Of a DNA stretch of 38,668 nt, positions 33,101 to 38,668 are shown piece by piece. Position 1 is the first letter of the stretch. Every line of letters begins with the position of its first letter. The stretch is from Bacteroidota bacterium. GTDB taxonomy: Bacteria > Bacteroidota > Bacteroidia > UKL13-3. The stretch covers positions 1 through 38,668 of the forward strand of contig JAWXAU010000090.1 of the NCBI GenBank assembly GCA_034439655.1, given 5' to 3'. The notes beneath the pieces are model-generated. The model had not been told where the DNA came from, made no database searches, and worked only from the letters and a program-made list of their open reading frames with translations. A program made the translations under genes and the position numbers.

Positions 33101-33826
33101 TTATATAGTAGTTTTTAATTTTCTTTTATACATTTGAATGGTGTTTTCGAATCCGTAATAAATGCTATCGCAAATTAAAGCATGGCCAATAGAAACCTCC
33201 AATAAATTTGGAATTTGTTGCTTGAAAAATTCGAGATTATTTAGGTCGAGGTCGTGGCCTGCATTAATACCCAGACCCATGTTGTTTGCCACATTGGCGG
33301 CATTTATATAATCCTTTACAGCTTCATTTCTATTTTTATTATAATGATGTGCATAAGGACCTGTATATAATTCTACACGGTCAGTTCCCGTAGCTTTTGC
33401 TGCTTCAACCATGCGTTCATTGGCATTGCAAAAAATGGAAACACGGATATTATTTTCCCTGAATTGAGAAATTATATCTTTTAAAAATGAAGCATGGGTA
33501 ATCGTGTCCCATCCTTGGTCTGAAGTAAGTGCATGGTCAGCATCGGGAACCAAGGTAACTTGATTAGGTTTTACTTGTAATACCAGTTTTATAAACTCTT
33601 CAAGGGGATTTCCTTCAATATTAAATTCAGTGGTCACTACTTTTTTTAGTTCAAAAACATCATCATAACTAATATGTCTTTGGTCGGGGCGGGGATGCAC
33701 CGTAATACCATCGGCACCAAAACGTTCAGCATCCTGTGCGGCTTTAACCACATCAGGATTATTGCCGCCACGAGAATTACGTAGGGTTGCAAATTTGTTG
33801 ATGTTTACACTGAGCTTGGTGTGCAT
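33101..33826 (-). CDS. pdxJ: Pyridoxine 5'-phosphate synthase PdxJ
   Basis: A 241-residue TIM-barrel enzyme that condenses 1-deoxyxylulose 5-phosphate with 3-amino-2-oxopropyl phosphate to make vitamin B6 phosphate. Family landmarks are LSVNINKFATLRNSRGGNNP, FGADGITVHPRPDQRHI, PNQVTLVPDADHALTSDQGW, RVELYTGPYAHHY, GINAGHDLDLNNL and EVSIGHALICDSIYYGFENT. Length and conservation are normal. The ATG at 33826 is preceded by TACCTTTG at 33839-33832. The secreted PepSY-like gene follows after 4 bp. Confidence 0.97.
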   Translation of the reverse strand: MHTKLSVNINKFATLRNSRGGNNPDVVKAAQDAERFGADGITVHPRPDQRHISYDDVFELKKVVTTEFNIEGNPLEEFIKLVLQVKPNQVTLVPDADHALTSDQGWDTITHASFLKDIISQFRENNIRVSIFCNANERMVEAAKATGTDRVELYTGPYAHHYNKNRNEAVKDYINAANVANNMGLGINAGHDLDLNNLEFFKQQIPNLLEVSIGHALICDSIYYGFENTIQMYKRKLKTTI

Positions 33827-33831
33827 GGCTG

Positions 33832-33839
33832 CAAAGGTA
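33832..33839 (-). promoter_or_regulatory. -7 promoter element of pdxJ
   Basis: TACCTTTG on the minus strand matches TAnnTTTG and lies only 5 bp from the ATG at 33826, so the mRNA is probably leaderless or nearly so. The nearest upstream TTTG is 15 bp away, shorter than usual. Confidence 0.45.
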
Positions 33840-33917
33840 TTTTAAAAATACGAGCAAAAATATATAATGTTTGATTTGAAGAAATCAAGTCTGAATTTTT
33901 TAGACCTTTACCAAACA

Positions 33918-34202
33918 TCATTCAAAAAGATTTTTCATCAAACTCGCGGAATGATGAACAGTCAAAATATATACAGTTTCAATTTCTAAAAAATATATAA
34001 TTCTGTAATTTCCCTCTATCAATTTCCCTATATTTTTATTATTATATTCGGTAACAAATTTTCCAGATTTGGGATGTGTTTTTAATTTTTCAACTCTTTT
34101 ATTTATTCTTTGAACTCATTGTTCTGTCTAGCGTGTACTATCATGTGTAATGTAGTCTGCAATTTCATCAATATCTGCAAGTGACCGCTCGGTCCAAACC
34201 AT
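33918..34202 (-). pseudogene. ParE/RelE-family toxin with two in-frame stops
   Basis: One uninterrupted frame of 95 codons from ATG 34202 to TGA 33918 reads MVWTERSLADIDEIADYITH, DSTR, stop, TEQ, stop, VQRINKRVEKLKTHPKSG, then IGKLIEGNYRIIYFLEIE and ILTVHHSASLMKNLFE. This is a complete ParE-type toxin (normal length, conserved EGNYRI.Y and VHH motifs) except for TAG at codon 25 (34128-34130, where Tyr is usual) and TGA at codon 29 (34116-34118). There is no frameshift. The start overlaps the antitoxin frame, the standard antitoxin-toxin order. Confidence 0.88.
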
Positions 34203-34381
34203 TTGAGCCGTTTGCTCATGCGTTTCTTTGCTGCTTCATACGATACTGTTTTCTGCTCTTTAACTTGCTGCAAACCTTCTTCAATTTTTTGTATCAATAC
34301 AAGTCTATTAATTGGTTCATCAACAGAAAATTTTTCGGGCAGATTTTTAATGGTATCAAGCAATTGATTTTTCCCAATCAC
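34103..34381 (-). CDS. Antitoxin of the dead ParE module
   Basis: A 92-residue frame. Residues 1-60 (GTG start at 34381; NQLLDTIKNLPEKFSVDEPI ... SYEAAKKRMSKRLKW) match the small helical antitoxins that precede ParE toxins in Bacteroidota. Residues ~61-92 (FGPSGHLQILMKLQ ...) are the out-of-frame reading of the toxin's 5' end, so the functional antitoxin probably ends near residue 60 or has lost its own stop. The cognate toxin is inactivated by two nonsense codons. The GTG start is tentative. Confidence 0.75.
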   Translation of the reverse strand: MIGKNQLLDTIKNLPEKFSVDEPINRLVLIQKIEEGLQQVKEQKTVSYEAAKKRMSKRLKWFGPSGHLQILMKLQTTLHMIVHARQNNEFKE

Positions 34382-34501
34382 ACTTCAAAAATAAATTATT
34401 ATTTTCAAATTAGCTCTAAGATTTTTATTTGAATGAAGTATTAAATTTGTGAATATTAATGAATTCAATACTAGCAACTTAGATTATTTTTTCATTTTAT
34501 T

Positions 34502-34527
34502 GAACAAATAGTTATTTTTATTTGTTC
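34502..34527. promoter_or_regulatory. 9-8-9 inverted repeat upstream of iscS (candidate operator)
   Basis: GAACAAATA (34502-34510) pairs perfectly with TATTTGTTC (34519-34527), centred 43 bp before the iscS ATG. Position and symmetry fit a regulator site controlling the isc operon, but no iscR-like gene is in the window. It could also belong to an upstream terminator. Confidence 0.5.
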
Positions 34528-34557
34528 TAAATAAGCGAAATTTGCATTACAATAATC

Positions 34558-35772
34558 ATGTTAAAACTACCTATATACTTAGACAATAACGCCACCACCC
34601 CCTGTGACCCAAGGGTTGTAGAGGCGATGATACCTTATTTCACCAATAACTTTGGCAATGCCGCAAGCCGCAACCATGCATTTGGCTGGCAGGCTGAAGA
34701 AGCTGTTGACTATGCCCGTGAACAAGTGGCTCGCCTCATTAACGCTGACCCTAAAGAAATTATTTTTACAAGCGGAGCAACGGAAGCTGATAACTTGGCT
34801 ATTAAAGGTGTGTTCGAAATGTATCGTGAAAAAGGCAATCATATCATCACCGTAAAAACAGAACATAAAGCCGTACTTGATACGTGCAAACATATAGAAA
34901 AAATGGGTGCAGAAATTACGTTTTTGCATGTGCGTGAAGATGGTCTTATCAATTTGGAAGAATTGGAGGCATCTATCAAACCAACTACTATTTTGGTGTC
35001 GTTGATGTATGCCAATAACGAAATTGGGGTATTGCAACCCATCAAAGAAATATCTGCAATTTGCAAAAAACATGGCGTATTATTATTTACGGATGCTACG
35101 CAAGCAGTAGGCAAAATACCTGTAGATGTGCAAGCAGATGGAATTGATTTAATGTCGTTTACTGCTCATAAGATGTATGGCCCCAAAGGTGTCGGAGCAT
35201 TATATGTTCGTCGTAAAAACCCACGTGTAAAAGTAACTTCGCAAATGGACGGCGGAGGCCACGAACGTGGTATGCGTTCAGGCACTTTAAATGTGCCAGG
35301 CATTGTAGGTTTTGGTAAAGCGTGCGAAATATGTATGACCGATATGGAAAGTGATAATATTCGTATTAAAGCTTTGCGTGATAAATTGGAAAATACATTA
35401 TTGAAAATGGAAGAAACTTATTTGAACGGAAATAAAGAACATCGTTTGCCGCAAGTAGCTAATATATCATTTAAATATGTAGAAGGCGAAGGTTTGTTGA
35501 TGGGTGTAAAAGATATCGCACTCTCTAGCGGATCAGCCTGTACTTCTGCATCTCTCGAACCATCTTATGTTTTAAAATCATTAGGTTTGGATGATGAGTT
35601 GGCCCACTCAAGTTTGCGTTTTGGCTTGGGAAGATTCACCACCGAAGAAGAAGTAGATTTTGCGATAGACCAAGTAACAACTGCCGTAAATAAACTTCGT
35701 GAAATGAGTCCACTTTGGGAAATGTTTAAAGAAGGAATTGATTTAAAGAGTATAGACTGGCAGGAACACTAA
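34558..35772 (+). CDS. iscS: Cysteine desulfurase IscS
   Basis: A 404-residue PLP enzyme that takes sulfur from cysteine for Fe-S cluster assembly and tRNA thiolation. Conserved points are YLDNNATTP (5' substrate loop), [15 protein letters not shown]103 in [10 protein letters not shown], the PLP lysine K205 in [12 protein letters not shown], and the catalytic C328 in [17 protein letters not shown]. The end [21 protein letters not shown] is typical IscS, not SufS or NifS. It is the first gene of iscS-iscU-iscA. Its stop codon is separated by one base from the terminal repeat of an inserted element. Confidence 0.98.
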   Translation: MLKLPIYLDNNATTPCDPRVVEAMIPYFTNNFGNAASRNHAFGWQAEEAVDYAREQVARLINADPKEIIFTSGATEADNLAIKGVFEMYREKGNHIITVKTEHKAVLDTCKHIEKMGAEITFLHVREDGLINLEELEASIKPTTILVSLMYANNEIGVLQPIKEISAICKKHGVLLFTDATQAVGKIPVDVQADGIDLMSFTAHKMYGPKGVGALYVRRKNPRVKVTSQMDGGGHERGMRSGTLNVPGIVGFGKACEICMTDMESDNIRIKALRDKLENTLLKMEETYLNGNKEHRLPQVANISFKYVEGEGLLMGVKDIALSSGSACTSASLEPSYVLKSLGLDDELAHSSLRFGLGRFTTEEEVDFAIDQVTTAVNKLREMSPLWEMFKEGIDLKSIDWQEH

Positions 35773-35773
35773 C

Positions 35774-36304
35774 ATTTAATGATTGGATGAATTAAGATTT
35801 AACGATGTAGGAAGATATGTATAAATGAAGAATCGGATAAATTAATTCAGAGAACTAAAGCACAAGCAATAAAAATAATAGAATCTTTAAAAAATATAAA
35901 ATATGATACAAGTTCACAAGTAATGATTAAGCAATTAGTGAGATCGAGTACTTCAGTTGCAGCAAACTATCGATCTTGTCTAAGAGCTAAATCAAAACCA
36001 GACTTCATCTCAAAAATATCTACTGTAGTTGAAGAGAGTGATGAAACATTATTTTGGCTTGAAATGTTATATGAAACAAAGTACTTAGAAAAAGAAAAAT
36101 ATGAACTATTATATAACGAAAGTTAAGAAATACTTAAAATAATGTCCAAAGCAAGATCAACCGCCGCGAAAAATAAATAAACTCTTCGATAAGCCCGATA
36201 GCCTCGCTTAATCCCGATAATTATCGAGATGCGGGGGGACAGGGTGGCAATAAAATAAATCATTCAACTCAATCATTCAATCATAAATCACCAAATCATT
36301 AAAT
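35774..36304. mobile_element. IVS-like element with four-helix-bundle gene, inserted between iscS and iscU
   Basis: ATTTAATGATT (35774-35784) is exactly repeated in inverse at 36294-36304. The flanking words continue the symmetry imperfectly (GGATGA... versus TGGTGA...). The arms are low-complexity AATGATTGAATG-type DNA. The 531-bp unit starts 1 bp after the iscS stop and ends 5 bp before the iscU ATG. Inside are a decayed four-helix-bundle gene and a GC-rich block containing CGATAATTATCG. Its design recalls 23S rRNA intervening sequences, which are also hairpins carrying an S23 four-helix-bundle gene. Confidence 0.65.
35817..36180 (+). pseudogene. Four-helix-bundle (S23/IVS-type) protein, broken twice
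   Basis: The core frame reads EESDKLIQRTKAQAIKIIES, then VMIKQLVRSSTSVAANYRSC, RAKSKPDFISKISTVVEESD and ETLFWLEMLYETKYL, the hallmark of S23/four-helix-bundle proteins. ATG TAT AAA at 35817 is joined to it only if one base (T35826) is removed. Near the end, TAA at 36124-36126 cuts YNES from EILKIMSKARSTAAKNK, which completes the usual C-terminal helix and stops at 36178-36180. The intact product would be about 120 residues, the family norm. Only the 35923-36126 stretch could be translated as it stands. Confidence 0.8.
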
Positions 36305-36309
36305 ATATT

Positions 36310-36714
36310 ATGGCTTATTCAGAAAAAGTAATCGATCATTATACCACTCCTAGAAATATAGGAACATTGGATAAAAACAAAAAGAACGTAGGTACTGGCC
36401 TTGTAGGTGCACCTGAATGCGGAGACGTAATGCGTCTGCAAATTGAGGTTGATGAGGCAACACATACCATTACCGATGCAAAGTTTAAAACCTTTGGCTG
36501 CGGTTCTGCTATTGCTAGTAGTAGTTTAGCCACTGAGTGGTTAAAAGGTAAAAGTATTGATGATGCATTAACCATAGATAATATGGACATCGTTGAAGAA
36601 CTATCATTACCACCAGTAAAAATACACTGTTCAGTATTAGCAGAAGATGCTATTCGTACTGCAATCAATGATTACCGTGTTAAAAACGGATTGGAAGCGT
36701 TACCGCTTAAATAG
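36310..36714 (+). CDS. iscU: Fe-S cluster scaffold IscU
   Basis: A 134-residue scaffold on which IscS builds [2Fe-2S] clusters. The three ligand cysteines are Cys37 (APECGD, with Asp39), Cys64 (FGCGSAIASSS) and Cys107 (KIHCSVLAEDAI). The chaperone-recognition motif LPPVK is at residues 100-104. Length and spacing are those of IscU rather than SufU (no 18-21-residue insertion). It is the second gene of the isc operon. Its TAG stop is also the first repeat unit of a TATATAG tandem. Confidence 0.98.
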   Translation: MAYSEKVIDHYTTPRNIGTLDKNKKNVGTGLVGAPECGDVMRLQIEVDEATHTITDAKFKTFGCGSAIASSSLATEWLKGKSIDDALTIDNMDIVEELSLPPVKIHCSVLAEDAIRTAINDYRVKNGLEALPLK

Positions 36715-36790
36715 TATATAGTATATAGTATATAGTAAAAGGTATAAAGTACATAGACCATGTGCTCGATAGCCCCGCAAGCTTGCGGGG
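36715..36790. repeat. AGTATAT tandem plus 18-bp palindrome between iscU and iscA
   Basis: A 7-bp tandem (AGTATAT, about three and a half units) begins at the iscU stop codon and grades into GGTATAAAGTACATAG. An inverse counterpart (CTATATACTTTGTACTT) lies beyond iscA at about 37242-37258. The perfect palindrome CCCCGCAAGCTTGCGGGG occupies 36773-36790 and could act as an intercistronic hairpin. Confidence 0.65.
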
Positions 36791-36828
36791 GGATTATTCA
36801 TGGTATTATATATAATAGTAAATATATT

Positions 36829-37155
36829 ATGATAACAGTTTCTGATATAGCAAAAACCAAAATAGACCAACTCAAACAAGAGTCTCATTTAACAGAAGAT
36901 TATATGATTCGTGTTTCTGTGGTGGGAGGTGGTTGCAGCGGCCTCACGTATAATCTTGATTTCGATAACGAGATGAAAGCTGGTGACCAATTATTTGAAG
37001 ATAAAGGCGAGAAAATTTTATGCGATATGAAAAGTTTTCTCTACCTCTGCGGCACCGAATTAGATTTTTCTGACGGACTTAATGGTAAAGGTTTCAGTTT
37101 TATCAATCCCAATGCCAGCAGGAGTTGCGGTTGTGGTGAGAGTTTCGCGGTATAA
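36829..37155 (+). CDS. iscA: A-type Fe-S carrier IscA
   Basis: A 108-residue HesB/IscA protein that carries or delivers Fe-S clusters or iron. The three conserved cysteines are Cys36 (GGGCSGL) and Cys100/Cys102 (SRSCGCGESF). I start at the ATG at 36829 (MITVSDIAKTKIDQ); the upstream in-frame extension crosses the palindrome and is not protein-like. It is the third gene of the isc cluster, 114 bp after iscU. hscA, hscB and fdx do not follow; a repeat and a VOC-family relic on the other strand do. Confidence 0.96.
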   Translation: MITVSDIAKTKIDQLKQESHLTEDYMIRVSVVGGGCSGLTYNLDFDNEMKAGDQLFEDKGEKILCDMKSFLYLCGTELDFSDGLNGKGFSFINPNASRSCGCGESFAV

Positions 37156-37161
37156 TAGTAC

Positions 37162-37220
37162 GTCTTTCTGATCCGATCCATCGGGATTCAATGCCAAGAA
37201 TCTGTTAAACCCAGAGACGA
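37162..37220. repeat. GTCATTCTGA-type dispersed element (partial copy)
   Basis: CATCGGGATTCAATGC and AAGAATCTGTT repeat the central part of the element at 29584-29739 with one mismatch between them (G to C). The left end CGTCTTTCTGATCC is a degenerate CGTCATTCTGATCC. No right terminus is present, so the copy is truncated. Confidence 0.6.
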
Positions 37221-37241
37221 AAAATTTGTATATACTTTTGT

Positions 37242-37757
37242 CTATATACTTTGTACTTCCTCGTCTTCAGCAAAAGTTAGTATCATACCATTAAAATCTT
37301 GTATAGTAAATTCGGTGGCATCATAAAATGTTTTTTCGAGTCCCTTTAATACTTTGGCAAATTGTTTTATACCGAAACTCAATATATAATAGTCCAAAAG
37401 AAAGCTTTCGGGATGTAGTTCGGCATTACCATTCTACAAACCAAATCCGCCACAGGCGGAGAACTATTTTAGTTTAAGAATTGGTATTACTTCTTCAAAA
37501 AAGTCTCGAATTTTTGTTGTTCGGATATATAATAATAGAGGTCCACTGTTTTGTTCTCTGCTTAGTTCAGGCAGGTATTTGCCTAGGCTATCAAAAGTTT
37601 GAAACATGACAGTAACCTTTTCGCAAACCATCATTACCCACTCGTGGTCGGAAGTGTATGGAACGGCTATGGATAGCTGGAATCCGAGTTTTTGGTAGAA
37701 TGAAATTGTAGTTGAAAGGTCGTTTACAAAAATATTGGGATCTAAACTTTGGATTCG
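37242..37757 (-). pseudogene. VOC/glyoxalase-family gene interrupted by a MITE
   Basis: Minus-strand frame: RIQSLDPNIFVNDLSTTISF, YQKLGFQLSIAVPY, HEWVMMVCEKVTVMFQTF, GPLLLYIRTT, KIRDFFEEV, then MITE copy B, then KQFAKVLKGLEKTFYDATEF and TIQDFNGMILTFAEDEE. Without the 119-bp insert the two halves join in frame (E-E-V-I-K-Q) into a normal ~130-residue vicinal-oxygen-chelate protein (glyoxalase/bleomycin-resistance type). No ATG is visible at the expected start, so the 5' end is uncertain or also decayed. The last residues (VQSI) come from a low-complexity AAAGTATATAG word. With iscA, the MITE and the repeats it fills the 37156-37793 gap. Confidence 0.85.
37369..37487. mobile_element. MITE copy B, inserted in the VOC-family gene
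   Basis: A 119-bp element starting ATACCGAAACTCAA and ending TTAAGAATTGGTAT. It matches copy A (30179-30311) apart from a 15-bp deletion, a 1-bp insertion and a few substitutions. The host gene reads through in frame if the element plus one AT (or TAT) is removed, so a 2-3 bp target duplication is the simplest reading. No open frame; it must have been moved by a transposase encoded elsewhere. Confidence 0.85.
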
Positions 37758-37793
37758 GTAAATATAGCAAGCAATAATATAATTTTACAACAA

Positions 37794-38668
37794 TTAAAAC
37801 TCAACTACCATTCCTATTCCGGGTGTGCGGGTAGCATTGGTTCCATTAATTATGAGGGGTATAGCTTTTAAAGGATCTATACTAGAAGCTGGTACCGATA
37901 AGCCATCTGTAGTTATATAGTTTTTGGGATTTGCGGGGTCTCGTTTAAAAGTATAATTGGGCTGAGAAGGATTGTTTCTTCCTGTTGCATTTTGCAATTC
38001 CATAAATATATCTAAGGACCATTTCTTGAAGTTCCATTTTTTATCAACTCTAATATCAATTGCGAAGTAGGGCTTAAACCTCAAAGCATTGAAGTGTGCA
38101 TAATCTAAGTAGCCTTCGCCATTATTTACGTAATAATAGCGTGATTTTAAAGTGTCGTAAGCAGTATAGGGAGAAGAACCTAAGAAGCGAAAACGTGTTC
38201 CTAATTCTAAGTTCTTCTTAAATTTATATCCTCCAGTAAAAGTTGCTAGATGTCTGTTATCCCATGCTGAAGGAATATATATATTTGCATTAGGCCCTGT
38301 AAATTCACTTTTATAAAAGGTATAACTTAATATACCATAAAAGTTTTTGGTAAGCTTACGTTGTAGGCAGAATTCAATTCCGTAAGAGCGGCCTTTACCA
38401 ATGGTTTGCGTAAGTTCATTGCCAATAAAGCCAAAGTTACCCCCTAGGTTTGCATAGGATATTCCTCTGCTAATAGAAACAGGATAATTATTATATATTT
38501 TATAAAATCCTTCTAAAGTAATTCTAAGCGGACCTTTTATATACTCAATCCCCGTTGTTATATGATTACTGATGATATAATCGACATTTTTATTTGCGTA
38601 ATTATTATTACTATCAATATATCCCAATATGGTGTAAGATGGAATTTTTGCATAACGACCAACTGAAG
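37794..38668 (-). CDS. TonB-dependent receptor, C-terminal part (5' end outside window)
   Basis: At least 291 residues of an outer-membrane barrel; the frame is open to the window edge (SVGRYAKIPSYTILGYIDSN upstream of the first Met at 38627). Typical TonB-dependent receptor strands are ISNHITTGIEYIKGPLRITL, EGFYKIYNNYP, GIEFCLQRKLTKNFYGILSY, WDNRHLATFTGGYKFKKNLE, LGTRFRFLGSSPYT, IDIRVDKKWNFKKWSLDIFM and the final GIGMVVEF, where an aromatic C-terminal residue serves BAM recognition. The plug, TonB box and substrate are outside the window. Confidence 0.9.
   Translation of the reverse strand, partial: SVGRYAKIPSYTILGYIDSNNNYANKNVDYIISNHITTGIEYIKGPLRITLEGFYKIYNNYPVSISRGISYANLGGNFGFIGNELTQTIGKGRSYGIEFCLQRKLTKNFYGILSYTFYKSEFTGPNANIYIPSAWDNRHLATFTGGYKFKKNLELGTRFRFLGSSPYTAYDTLKSRYYYVNNGEGYLDYAHFNALRFKPYFAIDIRVDKKWNFKKWSLDIFMELQNATGRNNPSQPNYTFKRDPANPKNYITTDGLSVPASSIDPLKAIPLIINGTNATRTPGIGMVVEF

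Noticed and set aside
33840-33917. Possible small RNA or gene in the pdxJ-parE gap
   Set aside because: Only AT-rich sequence and weak promoter-like words are present; nothing specific could be supported.
34579-35073. 164-codon minus-strand frame under iscS
   Set aside because: It lies wholly inside iscS, a strongly conserved gene, and its Phe/His/Cys-rich translation resembles no family.
16106-36180. Possible recoding of TAA/TAG as sense codons, suggested by several in-frame stops
   Set aside because: TAA, TAG and TGA all occur as lesions at positions needing different residues, and intact core genes end normally with these codons. Pseudogenes explain the data better.

Overview
The window is AT-rich DNA from a member of the Bacteroidota. 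Several secreted proteins end in type IX secretion (T9SS, Por) sorting domains, genes lack Shine-Dalgarno sites, and several starts are preceded by the Bacteroidota -7 element TAnnTTTG. A placement near Chitinophagales/Sphingobacteriales is only an inference; no rRNA or tRNA gene was recognised.

Layout. 1-420: an IS30-family transposase fragment, then short palindromes and a dispersed repeat. 473-4501 (-): two T9SS cargo genes, one split by a frameshift. 4795-7425: an antitoxin-like protein, a CNT nucleoside transporter, and an outer-membrane barrel gene with an in-frame TAG. 7640-10238 (-): an SPFH protein overlapping an orphan family-5 solute-binding lipoprotein. 10389-15905 (-): an 1838-residue modular T9SS protein. 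16106-16972: two decayed surface-protein genes. 17114: a DinB-like protein. 17706-22619 (-): the phenylacetyl-CoA epoxidase genes paaC, paaB and paaA with a TetR regulator, where paaA and paaB are separated by a P460-type cytochrome lipoprotein and a T9SS protein. 22749-25200 (+): a Wzz-like protein and an O-antigen ligase/polymerase. 25241-29573 (+): a thioredoxin, an esterase-like protein without its catalytic serine, purK, and a sialidase-like propeller. 29729-33826: msrB, an orphan HigA antitoxin behind a DUF2071 gene, an enoyl-CoA hydratase, a PepSY-like protein and pdxJ. 33918-34381: a ParE toxin relic under an open antitoxin frame. 34558-37155 (+): iscS-iscU-iscA. 37242-38668 (-): a VOC-family gene interrupted by a small mobile element, then the C-terminal part of a TonB-dependent receptor that leaves the window.

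Functional links. PaaABC, the TetR protein and possibly the enoyl-CoA hydratase belong to aerobic phenylacetyl-CoA breakdown. A 7-2-7 palindrome lies next to the -7 element of the tetR promoter and suggests autoregulation. IscS/U/A would assemble the Fe-S cluster needed by the epoxidase reductase, which is not in the window. Core metabolic genes are intact, while many accessory genes (adhesin-like, barrel, toxin, four-helix bundle, VOC) are broken.

The most unusual signal is a set of low-complexity inverted-repeat elements. Several start at, or supply, the stop codon of the neighbouring gene (large T9SS gene, dinB-like, tetR, iscS, iscU). One carries a decayed four-helix-bundle (S23/IVS-type) gene between 11-bp terminal inverted repeats, inside the isc operon. 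Separately, two copies of a 119-133 bp MITE are present; one interrupts the VOC gene and leaves a readable pre-insertion site.
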